DNA of 11,428 nucleotides from Thioalkalivibrio sp. (GCA_007120155.1 SKOF01000011.1:1-11428), one strand, 5' to 3'; positions 1 to 7,068 are shown, counted from the first letter of the stretch. Made by a program: numbers and translations. Notes: generated by a model from the sequence alone, not told the origin.

Positions 1-99
1 CCATTGAACTATGTGTCGCGGGACTTCACACTCAAAATACCTGTGAACCCATTGTACTGGGTTACGCGTGATGAGCGTTGGGTACATAAAATGACTCAT
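1..99 (-). CDS. 5' part of an unidentified gene, cut by the left edge
   Basis: Thirty-three codons stay open from an ATG at 97-99 to the window edge; the protein begins MSHFMYPTLITRNPVQWVHR. The ATG overlaps the TGA of the upstream SAP-like gene as ATGA, and a GGAGA Shine-Dalgarno lies 7 nt upstream (around 106-110). Both features are typical of translationally coupled phage genes and are the reason for calling so short an open frame. I recognise no family in the visible part. The aromatic-rich N-terminus and its place after the polymerase are compatible with another early or packaging protein, but nothing seen here decides that. Confidence 0.65.
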   Translation of the reverse strand, partial: MSHFMYPTLITRNPVQWVHRYFECEVPRHIVQW

Positions 100-482
100 A
101 TACCGTCTCCATCTGTAAATCCTTTTTCTGGCGGCTTTAAGTCGTTTAATTTTTCACGTATAACTTCCTCAACTGCTTGGATATTTCTTATCAATTCTGC
201 TTTGTCCATCTTATTGAAGCCAGGTATCCGCAACCGGCTTGCCCGTTGTCGCAAGTTAAAATATGAGAGTGTTGTTAAATCAGTGCGGCTTAGTACCTCA
301 GAGATCAGATTCCGCACCGCCGCCACGTTACCTGTTCTAGCAAACTGTAATAGCTGATCGTGGGCCTTTACGTCCATGCGTTTAATTGCTAAATGGCCAT
401 CAGTCGATTCTATTGTCCGCTCAATGGCCCGCAACGCTAGCACTAGCTCATGGATTCCGTAGTAGATTCGGTCGTAACCCAT
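96..482 (-). CDS. Small protein with a SAP/Rho-N-like DNA-binding motif
   Basis: This 128-aa protein carries a C-terminal segment (about residues 71-103) with the pattern of SAP or Rho N-terminal domains: LSYFNLRQRASRLRIPGF followed by the lysine-containing helix KMDKAELIRNI. Such two-helix domains bind DNA or RNA in nucleases, terminators and phage proteins. The first 65 residues look alpha-helical and have no recognised motif. The start is ATG at 480-482 with a good GGAGGGAGA Shine-Dalgarno upstream. The gene overlaps the end of the polymerase gene by 40 bp, so it is probably translated from the same mRNA. A nucleic-acid-binding accessory role in replication is inferred from the motif and context; the motif call is by eye. 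Confidence 0.75.
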   Translation of the reverse strand: MGYDRIYYGIHELVLALRAIERTIESTDGHLAIKRMDVKAHDQLLQFARTGNVAAVRNLISEVLSRTDLTTLSYFNLRQRASRLRIPGFNKMDKAELIRNIQAVEEVIREKLNDLKPPEKGFTDGDGI

Positions 483-2860
483 CGCCAGATCTCCCTCCGC
501 CGTATCGCTCCCACCTTATCTGGTGGTAACTTATATCGTTCTGCTATGGTGGCCACGGTCTCTGTTTCAGGCTCAGCTAAAATTTGGCGGACTATTTGCT
601 CAGTCATGCCCTTAGACCAAGAAGCCATGCTGCCCCAGTCAATCGCCAACAGCGGGACTTTATCTTTGAACTCTGCGACGCATTCCACGACTTCTTGTTG
701 AATTGCTTGCCTATGTTGGGGTAGTGTCGCTGCTATAACTTCGTCGTGGATGTTCATCGGACGAATCTGCCACGGGCTGAAACCTTCTGGTTGAAATTTA
801 ATCCATAACCGATGTTGTACTACTTTTGTTACCCGAGCCCCCGCCGCCTGTATTCGATGGTTTGCGGCAGCACGCTGGATTGCCCCCTGGACTGCGAACG
901 CCCCACCATAAAGGGCTGACTGTACTGCGTTGGCGGCCAGCTGCTGACCTTTATCCTGCCGCCGCAACACCTTCACCTTTAACTTACGCCAATCTTTGGG
1001 TATATTTTCAGCTAGCTCAACTAATGCACGTATAATCTGAAGCTCTAAGGTAAAATACCGTTTATACCCAAACATCGAGTCCACGTATTCGCTGGCTTCA
1101 TTTTTTGATATTTTACCGCCGAGCTTCGCCTGGGACAGAACTTGGAATTGCTTCTGAGTTGCTAACCGCCATTGACCTAATACTGGATATTTTTTATCAA
1201 ACCGGGCAAAGGCCATTTCAGCTTGTTCTTCACCAACACCGTATTTGTAGACTAACGTGTATGCGGTTCCGCCATAAATCATCGTGAACACGCCGTTCTT
1301 GCCTAACGTGTACTTGTCATCAGCGGTGCCTGCGGACGCTCGTACCTGCTCATACGTCATACCTGGAAACATTTCACAGGCAAACAACGCATGAATCTTC
1401 AATCCTTTTGCAACATCCTCGGCTAGTTTTTGGTCGCCCGAGTCTGCGATGGCAAGTACAACTTCAAACGCATCAAAGTCACCACCTACTAACACTTCAC
1501 CGGGGTCGGCCATTGTGAATAACGCACGCACGTCATCAGTCCGTTTAATCCCCATCGGGTTAAGTCGGTCGGCTCCTGCCATACGGCCTGAGAGGGCTCC
1601 TATCACACGGTAGGACGCGTAAAGTCGACCAGCTTCAACAATTTTTTCATAGAGCTCTAGCTCTTTTTTCTGGGCCCGGGCCGTCAATACTTTAAGTGCT
1701 TTTTTGCTTACTGGGTGGCGACCGGAGCCGTGACAGATGAGGCAGTCCGCAGCGTCTTCCCCCGCAAACTGGCAATCGCACTCCAACTTGGTCATCGCAG
1801 TCAACGTTGTCTTTTTCGTGTCAGTAAACCATATGCGTTCGTCGTCAGTTAGTTCGGGGTCGAGCCATCGCTTAACAGCACGAGGTGCCTGCGGAATCTT
1901 TGCAATCGCTGGTTTGATTGTTTTTATCAATTCCTGCATTTTATCTGTTTGAACCCGCATACCCCGCCACCGGACACACGCGACCATGATTGTGAGGTCA
2001 GAATCAACATCTCCCGGCGTCGGGCTTCCGAAATGTTTCCACAAGTCACGGGTGTACGTCACGTCATCTTGTGCATACGTCCGTGCCCGCTCATTGTATC
2101 GCCAGTGGATCGCGTGCGTCGTTACATACTTTGGCCAATCACCGCCCCACGGCTTATAACCCAAATCAATCTCTGGCCGTCGGGGCGGCAACACGTCTGC
2201 TCGTTGAATAATCTGCTCAACGGGAATTTTCAACACGTGCTGTGCAAGAACTTTTAACGCTCCGCTCGGTTTGAACCGTAATACAAGGTCGTAAAACCCT
2301 CGCATCACGGTACCTTCTTTTGTTTTTGAAGGTGTTATCGTCCAACGTGGGGCGTCTTTGTGCGCTTTCCGTCTGCTGAAATAAATATCGTCAATATGTA
2401 CCCGCTTTTCTAATTCTGCTTGAAGTTTTTCAGCGAGTACGCCGGGAACTCTTCGGATGTAAATGTCTTTACGATCCATTAACGATTGATGTGGCCCTAG
2501 TTTGGATATAATCATAACGTCGCAAGCTGCCGGCGGCCTGAGGCACCCTACCTGGCCAGCATCTCGCTCAATTGCAGCGAATTTTTCTACGTGGTCAAAC
2601 GGGCGATCTTTCGCTAACTCAGGGTACTCTTGAATGAATCGTAAGAGCATGGTAAAAAACTTATAAATGTGGAACCAGTCAAACGCCAAGTTAAAACCTA
2701 TGATGTTTGTTTTAGTAATTTTTAGTATCAACGCTATGGTTTCGTCTATGGGCTCCAACCATAAGTCGTAACAGTGAATTGGGCCGTCATCCTCCGCATA
2801 TTGAAGGAGCACGGCAACCCCATGCAGGCCACAAGTTTCAACATCTAAGAATGTGTTCAT
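443..2860 (-). CDS. Family A DNA polymerase with 3'-5' exonuclease domain
   Basis: An 805-aa replicative polymerase of the phage Pol I (PolA) type, lacking a 5'-3' exonuclease domain. The 3'-5' exonuclease comes first: ExoI D6/E8 (FLDVETCG), ExoII N57-D61 (GFNLAFDW), ExoIII Y262-D266 (YAQDDVTY). About 200 residues separate ExoII from ExoIII, much more than in Klenow, so an insertion (roughly 122-197) is likely. A Cys cluster, C361, C363, C373 and C376 (CLICHGSG), lies before the palm. Polymerase motifs follow: SGRMAGADRLNPMGIKR (423-439), motif A D461/E466 (GDFDAFEVV), motif B K521, F525, Y529, G530, and motif C H705-D706-E707. Residues 752-795 form an extra HTH-like tail. The ATG at 2858-2860 has only a weak Shine-Dalgarno and follows the ParB-like gene by 11 bp. 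Confidence 0.95.
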   Translation of the reverse strand: MNTFLDVETCGLHGVAVLLQYAEDDGPIHCYDLWLEPIDETIALILKITKTNIIGFNLAFDWFHIYKFFTMLLRFIQEYPELAKDRPFDHVEKFAAIERDAGQVGCLRPPAACDVMIISKLGPHQSLMDRKDIYIRRVPGVLAEKLQAELEKRVHIDDIYFSRRKAHKDAPRWTITPSKTKEGTVMRGFYDLVLRFKPSGALKVLAQHVLKIPVEQIIQRADVLPPRRPEIDLGYKPWGGDWPKYVTTHAIHWRYNERARTYAQDDVTYTRDLWKHFGSPTPGDVDSDLTIMVACVRWRGMRVQTDKMQELIKTIKPAIAKIPQAPRAVKRWLDPELTDDERIWFTDTKKTTLTAMTKLECDCQFAGEDAADCLICHGSGRHPVSKKALKVLTARAQKKELELYEKIVEAGRLYASYRVIGALSGRMAGADRLNPMGIKRTDDVRALFTMADPGEVLVGGDFDAFEVVLAIADSGDQKLAEDVAKGLKIHALFACEMFPGMTYEQVRASAGTADDKYTLGKNGVFTMIYGGTAYTLVYKYGVGEEQAEMAFARFDKKYPVLGQWRLATQKQFQVLSQAKLGGKISKNEASEYVDSMFGYKRYFTLELQIIRALVELAENIPKDWRKLKVKVLRRQDKGQQLAANAVQSALYGGAFAVQGAIQRAAANHRIQAAGARVTKVVQHRLWIKFQPEGFSPWQIRPMNIHDEVIAATLPQHRQAIQQEVVECVAEFKDKVPLLAIDWGSMASWSKGMTEQIVRQILAEPETETVATIAERYKLPPDKVGAIRRREIWRWVTTESTTESMS
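1915..1929. promoter_or_regulatory. TGAT-N7-ATCA dyad inside the polymerase gene
   Basis: TGATTGTTTTTATCA, strict form. It encodes LIKTI (residues 311-315). One-mismatch relatives also lie nearby in leftward genes: 179-193, 1185-1199 and 4960-4974. Confidence 0.45.
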
Positions 2861-2871
2861 AAGAGAATCCG

Positions 2872-3753
2872 TTATAAATAGCGTAGTGTGTCTTCATCCA
2901 ACGGACGATATTTCTTATCAAGAGTCTCAGTTACCTGTTTAATTTCGGCCAGTAAATCAAATGTTGTCACGTTCCCCGCGGACCATGCGAGTGCCCGTGT
3001 GATTAAACCACAGCCAACGTTGTCGGCAACGTGGTCTAACATCTCCAGTATCTCACCATTTGGCCGGCTGCGAGCTTTTGTCTTTGCCCGAGCCTGTTGA
3101 CGGCGGGACTTTATTTTTGGGGGTGTCTGCCCTCGAAGCCGGAATGCGATAATTTCCTTAGCCCGTGTGTATAACGCGTCAATGTCGGTACGATACCTGT
3201 AAAGATCTTTTACGTCATCCTGCCCTATCAACCCTTTGCCCGCATATTCACGGAGGTCTTCGGGTAATTGTAAAAGGTTGTAACGAATTTGAACCCATGA
3301 CCCCGATTGCCCGATCATCCGGCCGACAGTTTCACGCGGATACCCCACCTTAAACCACGGCTGCAATGCAAGTGCCTCTTGCTCCAATGTTAGATTTTTT
3401 CGGTCTAAGTTATCCGAGATATTTAGACCACGGGCTTCGTCGTCACTTAACCCTTGACGGATAATTGCCGGTATCGTCGCATATTGATCTGGAAATTCTT
3501 TATTCAAGCACCGCATCGCCACAAAACGTCGGTTGCCGTTTAACACGCGGTATTTAACCCCGTCCGGCGGTGGGGTTATCGGTGTAATGTCGGCCACCGG
3601 CTGAACCACGATCGGGTTCTCAAGGCGAGTGCGTTTGATTGATTCTATCAAATCCAACACATCACCTTTACCCAGTTCCTGATGCCGGCAGTTGAATTTA
3701 GGATCGTCATAGACCTCGCTTAATGGTAGTTCAAGAACTTGGTATCCCGTCAT
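2872..3753 (-). CDS. ParB/Spo0J-like DNA-binding protein 1
   Basis: A 293-aa protein with a ParB N-terminal fold: NGNRRFVAM (72-80) matches the GxRR nucleotide-binding box, and NISDNLDRKNLTLEQEA (111-127) matches the second conserved box. An HTH-like stretch follows (about 136-165), then a basic patch at 217-230. ParB relatives bind specific DNA, and classical members are CTP-dependent clamps. Many phage members are instead regulators or nucleases, and no ParA partner is visible here. An in-frame TTG at 3789 would lengthen the protein by 12 residues. I prefer ATG 3751-3753 because AACAGGAGACCT gives it a strong Shine-Dalgarno, leaving a 23-bp overlap with the helicase gene. It lies between helicase and polymerase, so a replication or transcription role is plausible. 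Confidence 0.85.
   Translation of the reverse strand: MTGYQVLELPLSEVYDDPKFNCRHQELGKGDVLDLIESIKRTRLENPIVVQPVADITPITPPPDGVKYRVLNGNRRFVAMRCLNKEFPDQYATIPAIIRQGLSDDEARGLNISDNLDRKNLTLEQEALALQPWFKVGYPRETVGRMIGQSGSWVQIRYNLLQLPEDLREYAGKGLIGQDDVKDLYRYRTDIDALYTRAKEIIAFRLRGQTPPKIKSRRQQARAKTKARSRPNGEILEMLDHVADNVGCGLITRALAWSAGNVTTFDLLAEIKQVTETLDKKYRPLDEDTLRYL
3636..3650. promoter_or_regulatory. TGAT-N7-ATCA dyad inside ParB-like gene 1
   Basis: TGATTGATTCTATCA, strict form, extended to TTTGAT-N7-ATCAAA by the flanking bases. It encodes LIESI (residues 35-39). Confidence 0.45.
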
Positions 3754-5620
3754 TAGGTCTCCTGTTGAATATGCTAGCGTCAAGAACAATTTTTTGCATG
3801 TTTATTTTCCGCTTAATTGCATCGAGCACGATCCGGTCAGATTCCAAATGAATTAAGTCAACTATGACAATTCCGGTGCTCCCTATACGGTCGATCCGTG
3901 CTTGTGATTGAATCCGGTGGTTTGCATCAAAATCATTAGAATAGTACACGATCATTTCTGACGCATTTAATGTGATGCCGGTGCCTGCAGCACCTGCTTG
4001 ACCAATAAAAACCATTTTTGGGTGATCTCTTCGGTTAAGTTGAAACGCCTCTAGGAGGTTTTGTTTTGCTAATAAACCCTGTCGCGGGCCTAATGCGTGC
4101 CATCCACGGCCGTCGGCACGTATGACATCCCACCCATCTGCAACGGCTAAATTCACACACCGGTCTACGCTGCCGGTGAAACCCGCGTAAACCACGCATC
4201 GACCATGACCCTCGCACTCGTCTAAACAATCTTTCAATGCGTCATCTTTGGGGCAAGTCATAAATTCGGCAGTCCGTTGCTCCACAGCTACCGCATTGGC
4301 ACCATGACATTCGGGACACGTGACCGGGACTATTTCATCCTGCTCAGGGTCGTAATCACTAATGCTACCCTCACCCAGACACGACGGGCAAAGTTTTGTC
4401 TGACTTGTTTTCGATATTTTATATCGAAAACCATCACTAAGCATACGCAGATGTGTTAATTTTTGGATAACGGGTAGGGTGCTACTAGCGATAAGTTTCG
4501 CAGCTCGTAGGGTTCCAGAATTAGGTTTTACCGTAATTTCGCGATAAATTTTCTTAGGCAACCAGGGCACCACGTCCGCTTTACGGACTGTAAGCACTAG
4601 GCCGCGTAAACGATGGCCTAAATGCGTAACCTCATCTTTAGATGGTTTCCACGGATGATCGTCTCCGTCATGTTCATCACGTAGCGTACCACATTTGTCA
4701 CACTTTCGCGTGTCGTCTCTCCACGACACTTTTTTCAAATAAGCTCCATTGTGCCCAACCTCTGAAAAACTTAACCGTTGTTCTAATTTTGTTGGGTGAC
4801 CTTCTCGTAGAAATCCGGGGGCAGCAACTTCAGCCTGAGTCCACCAGTCCACGGGTGACTGCGGTTGCGGAGCACCGCACATTTCAATAATATACGGGTC
4901 GCGACATTCACGCCGCATCCGTTGTGCAATAAACATTGCAGCCTGTGTCCGCTGTGCCGTGATATTTTTTATCGCGGCTGACTCATCGAAAATGATCAAT
5001 TGCGGTACACGTATCTCCGGGTCTACCTGCAACGTACTTACAAGTTGTTGGTACGTGAATAATAACGGAATCACGCCTGCACGCCAAAGCCGCAGTTCTA
5101 ACTCCGTAGCCATTAGCCCCGACCGCGTGGACACGTACCAAAAATCCCGGTGATCGGGGTTCTCTGCCCGCTCCATCGTCATGATCGCGGCTAATGTTTT
5201 ACCCACACCCATCTCCGCCGCAGTGATCACTCGACGACATTGCAAATGGTGTCCCGTCATTAGACACTGATGCGGGAAGGGTGTCAATATTTTATTGTTA
5301 ATCGTCCTACGCGGTTCAGCTTCAATTGGTTTTGGTGGTTCCAAATATACAACATACGGGTCATCGCCTTGCAGTATCTGCAAGCTTAGCTGGTTACGTT
5401 CGCAGAGATCGAACGACCAACATTTAGTGCATTGAAGTATACGCCGTACTTCATCAGGGATATCTACGGCGTCACCATGCCATTTTGAACCCCGCATCGC
5501 TTTAACCTCATTAACTAACGTGCGGTTAAATTGGAAAGCAGCGTACACCCGATTTTTATAGGTAGTTAAAAATAATTTACGGTAAAACCGTCCGATTGGA
5601 ATTTTGATAGTTTGTATCAT
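3731..5620 (-). CDS. SNF2-family helicase/translocase with zinc-binding insertions
   Basis: A 629-aa superfamily 2 ATPase of the SNF2 type. A Q-motif-like LTPFPHQ (112-118) precedes motif I AAEMGVGKT (134-142). Motif II is FDESAAIKN (211-219), motif III is CGAPQPQSP (248-256), motif V is AGAAGTGITLNAS (542-554) and motif VI is QSQARIDRIG (571-580). CxxC pairs occur at C64/C67, C307/C310, C411/C414 and C435/C438; the last two, in CPSCLGEG and CPECHG, look like one zinc site inserted between the RecA lobes. SNF2 proteins move along double-stranded DNA and remodel protein-DNA or forked structures; phage members are linked to replication and recombination. A GTG extension to 5734 is possible, but ATG 5618-5620 forms an ATGA overlap with the upstream gene and is preferred. 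Confidence 0.92.
   Translation of the reverse strand: MIQTIKIPIGRFYRKLFLTTYKNRVYAAFQFNRTLVNEVKAMRGSKWHGDAVDIPDEVRRILQCTKCWSFDLCERNQLSLQILQGDDPYVVYLEPPKPIEAEPRRTINNKILTPFPHQCLMTGHHLQCRRVITAAEMGVGKTLAAIMTMERAENPDHRDFWYVSTRSGLMATELELRLWRAGVIPLLFTYQQLVSTLQVDPEIRVPQLIIFDESAAIKNITAQRTQAAMFIAQRMRRECRDPYIIEMCGAPQPQSPVDWWTQAEVAAPGFLREGHPTKLEQRLSFSEVGHNGAYLKKVSWRDDTRKCDKCGTLRDEHDGDDHPWKPSKDEVTHLGHRLRGLVLTVRKADVVPWLPKKIYREITVKPNSGTLRAAKLIASSTLPVIQKLTHLRMLSDGFRYKISKTSQTKLCPSCLGEGSISDYDPEQDEIVPVTCPECHGANAVAVEQRTAEFMTCPKDDALKDCLDECEGHGRCVVYAGFTGSVDRCVNLAVADGWDVIRADGRGWHALGPRQGLLAKQNLLEAFQLNRRDHPKMVFIGQAGAAGTGITLNASEMIVYYSNDFDANHRIQSQARIDRIGSTGIVIVDLIHLESDRIVLDAIKRKINMQKIVLDASIFNRRPNDGIPSS
4407..4431. repeat. 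11-bp perfect inverted repeat inside the helicase gene
   Basis: GTTTTCGATAT, a 3-base TTT spacer, then ATATCGAAAAC. It lies in the part of the helicase gene just before the inserted Cys-rich region. No T-tract follows, so it is not a terminator. Confidence 0.8.
5605..5619. promoter_or_regulatory. TGAT-N7-ATCA dyad over the helicase start codon
   Basis: TGATAGTTTGTATCA, strict form. It covers two bases of the helicase ATG and the TGA of the preceding gene, so a bound protein, or an RNA-level recognition event, could affect helicase expression. It encodes MIQTI on the minus strand. Confidence 0.45.
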
Positions 5621-5823
5621 TCGCCTGGCCTGACCTTGATTTGGGTTAAGTCGTACGTTGTAACATTTGACCCGATTTGGTGATCTCGTCCGTAAAACAT
5701 TACGGCATCTACTGGCTCCCACACGTGCGTCCACGGGTTGAACACTTCTAGCGGCTCACTGGGTCGCCATATACCCTGTGTTTTACCGTCGTGGACGAGA
5801 ACGCCGTCGCGGTATTCGTACAT
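5617..5823 (-). CDS. Small hypothetical protein (68 aa)
   Basis: A 68-aa acidic-to-neutral protein, rich in aromatic residues, beginning MYEYRDGVLVHDGKTQGIW. I recognise no domain. Its support is positional: its TGA overlaps the ATG of the helicase gene as ATGA, a hallmark of coupled translation, and an ATG start at 5821-5823 has a weak GGTG Shine-Dalgarno (ACGGTGCCTGAAT before the ATG). It overlaps the end of the preceding 66-aa gene by 41 bp in another frame, longer than the other overlaps here, so a slightly later start cannot be excluded. No signal peptide or membrane segment is visible, so it is probably cytoplasmic. Confidence 0.6.
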   Translation of the reverse strand: MYEYRDGVLVHDGKTQGIWRPSEPLEVFNPWTHVWEPVDAVMFYGRDHQIGSNVTTYDLTQIKVRPGE

Positions 5824-5983
5824 ATTCAGGCACCGTTACACGGATGGTCATGTCAATTTCCACTGCCTCACCCGTTGGAACACGAGCAAGTTCCACGGCC
5901 CCGACACCTAAATCAACCATTTCTTCTCGGTGCTCAACCATAAAATCAGTTAAAAAATCACGCAACGCGATCGACTTTTTCAT
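5783..5983 (-). CDS. Small hypothetical protein with an arginine-rich tail (66 aa)
   Basis: A 66-aa protein starting MKKSIALRDFLTDFMVEHR. The ATG at 5981-5983 is preceded by a near-perfect Shine-Dalgarno, AAAGGAGG, 4 nt away, which is the main evidence that it is real. The first half looks helical, the middle (IDMTIRVTVPEYV) looks like beta strands, and the C-terminus RIPRRRSRPRR is strongly basic, as in small nucleic-acid-binding proteins. I recognise no family. The basic tail is encoded where the gene overlaps the next gene in a different frame, so its composition may partly reflect overlap constraint. It follows the 109-aa gene by 15 bp. Confidence 0.7.
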   Translation of the reverse strand: MKKSIALRDFLTDFMVEHREEMVDLGVGAVELARVPTGEAVEIDMTIRVTVPEYVRIPRRRSRPRR

Positions 5984-5998
5984 GCTACCTCCTTTCTT

Positions 5999-6328
5999 TT
6001 AACGACAAGATAACCCTAATCGCGCGAACACGGTGTTTATGCTGCCAGCTAAGGGGGCTAAATTAGGTTGGGTAAAAGCCCATGTCAACACCGCTTTCCA
6101 AGTTCGATAATCTGTAGTAATAATTCGCCCTTCAGGATGTAGGCAAAGCATAAAGTGGCCCTGAGCCAAAAATGGCTCAGGGCTCACTCCACGGAATAGC
6201 ACCCCCAACTGGAGTAATTGGGGACATGATCGACTATGATAAGTTAAATCATGTGCCCCAAATGTCTCCTGTGAGAATACCGTGATTGTTGCCAGACTAA
6301 CGGGCCCGGCTGTTGTGGTCATTGCCAT
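5999..6328 (-). CDS. Hypothetical protein (109 aa)
   Basis: An unrecognised protein of about 109 aa. Candidate starts are TTG 6343, ATG 6328 and ATG 6322, none with a strong Shine-Dalgarno. ATG 6328 follows GGTGCCTG, similar to the leader of the 68-aa gene, and is chosen with low certainty. The reading frame overlaps the end of the 227-aa gene by 32 bp. The C-terminal half (LHPEGRIITTDYRTWKAVL, then a helical stretch) looks like an ordinary folded cytoplasmic domain. The coding sequence contains a perfect 11-bp inverted repeat (6158-6183) and one TGAT-N7-ATCA dyad (6237-6251), so part of the sequence may also act as RNA structure or operator. Confidence 0.6.
   Translation of the reverse strand: MAMTTTAGPVSLATITVFSQETFGAHDLTYHSRSCPQLLQLGVLFRGVSPEPFLAQGHFMLCLHPEGRIITTDYRTWKAVLTWAFTQPNLAPLAGSINTVFARLGLSCR
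6158..6183. repeat. 11-bp perfect hairpin inside the 109-aa gene
   Basis: GCCCTGAGCCA, loop AAAA, then TGGCTCAGGGC. The stem is GC-rich and would be stable in RNA from either strand. On the leftward transcript it is followed by CACTTTATG, not a T-run, so an intrinsic terminator is unlikely. mRNA processing, pausing or chance remain possible. Confidence 0.8.
6237..6251. promoter_or_regulatory. TGAT-N7-ATCA dyad inside the 109-aa gene
   Basis: TGATAAGTTAAATCA, strict form, with a centre that is itself nearly symmetric. Here the codon phase differs from the copies at 1915, 3636 and 5605, which argues against a purely protein-level cause. Confidence 0.45.
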
Positions 6329-6980
6329 CAGGCACCGGTTCAACGTCCTCGTTGTCGTCGGGCTTGGTGAACTTCTCCCAAGCGCTCTTCACAACCGCCT
6401 CCGTCGGCAAGTCAAACGGGAACGCCGACGTCACGCGGATTTGCGGAATTTCCCACTTACGCCGGGTGCCGACGATCTTGCTGTAGACCTGAGCAGGCTG
6501 GTTCAACGCCTGCATGAAGCCAAGCGTTTCGCGACGGGCGGACTGCGACGCCAAGAACAGCGTCGCAAACAGCTGTTGCACGCCGACCCAAGCCAGAAAC
6601 TCGGGGCCGTACATGGCACCACTGTCACGGTCGTCGTGAGACAAGGCCTTGATGCGTTGATACACTTCCGAGTTCGGGTCCGTGGATGCAGTCATATTTT
6701 CCCCGTCCCACTGCATCGCCCGCTGCCGGTGTGCGATCAGCACAATGTCAACTTCCTCCCCGAGGTCGATGATCGTCGATGGGCTTGCAGGCAGTCCCCA
6801 GTGGCCAGCCTCAAACTCCCGCGACTTGACCACGGTGGAGTTGGACGTATACAACTGAATCCGGGGTAAGAACGGTCCGATCAAATCACTGATCTGTTCC
6901 GGCGTCAACGCGGTCGGCGGCTGCAACGAGATACCATGGTCTTGTTGAGCGTCGGCGGGGAGTGCAATCAAATTATCCAT
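6297..6980 (-). CDS. Conserved-looking phage protein, possibly ssDNA-binding (227 aa)
   Basis: A 227-aa soluble protein. Notable segments are FEAGHWGLPASPSTIIDLGE (about 55-74), a stretch around MYGPEFLAW, then QSARRE, KWEIPQIRVTSAFPFDLP, and an acidic tail DDNEDVEPVPDGND. The beta-rich look, the ARRE turn and the acidic C-terminus are loosely reminiscent of phage single-stranded DNA-binding proteins, but I cannot assign a family and this is a weak inference. The start is ATG 6978-6980, with AGGAA 7 nt upstream; an upstream TTG at 7001 is less likely because it lies within the terminator T-tract. The gene is GC-rich (36 of 60 bases in 6421-6480) like ParB-like gene 2, unlike the polymerase and helicase genes, which may mean high expression. 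Confidence 0.8.
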   Translation of the reverse strand: MDNLIALPADAQQDHGISLQPPTALTPEQISDLIGPFLPRIQLYTSNSTVVKSREFEAGHWGLPASPSTIIDLGEEVDIVLIAHRQRAMQWDGENMTASTDPNSEVYQRIKALSHDDRDSGAMYGPEFLAWVGVQQLFATLFLASQSARRETLGFMQALNQPAQVYSKIVGTRRKWEIPQIRVTSAFPFDLPTEAVVKSAWEKFTKPDDNEDVEPVPDGNDHNSRAR

Positions 6981-6995
6981 AGTCTTATTCCTAGA

Positions 6996-7042
6996 AAACA
7001 AAAAAACAAAAAACTGCCAGCAGCCAACGGTTGGCTGCTGGC
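6996..7042 (-). terminator. Strong rho-independent terminator
   Basis: A perfect inverted repeat at 7016-7042 (arms GCCAGCAGCCAA and TTGGCTGCTGGC) is followed, reading leftward, by AGTTTTTTGTTTTTTTG. This is a classic intrinsic terminator for the minus strand, placed 24 bp after the stop of ParB-like gene 2 and 36 bp before the start of the 227-aa gene. It should end or attenuate transcripts from the mazG/parB block, so the downstream genes need read-through, antitermination or a promoter of their own. I see no convincing promoter in the short gap. Confidence 0.9.
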
Positions 7043-7053
7043 GTCAGGCGTCC

Positions 7054-7068
7054 TGATTTTTCCTATCA
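7054..7068. promoter_or_regulatory. TGAT-N7-ATCA dyad at the end of ParB-like gene 2
   Basis: TGATTTTTCCTATCA, flanked by CC and GG so that the dyad extends to six bases per side. It differs by one base from the copy at 10036-10050. It overlaps the stop codon and sits just before the terminator, a good position for a regulatory site. Confidence 0.55.

Noticed and set aside
4656..4670. Further dyad TGAT-N7-GTCA in the helicase gene
   Set aside because: It is a relaxed form with a GC-rich centre unlike the others, and is expected about once by chance, so it is not listed as a site.
6282..6869. A 195-codon rightward open frame opposite the 227-aa gene
   Set aside because: It is antisense to a well-supported GC-rich gene, has no Shine-Dalgarno, and its Arg/Leu/Val-rich product is typical of shadow frames.
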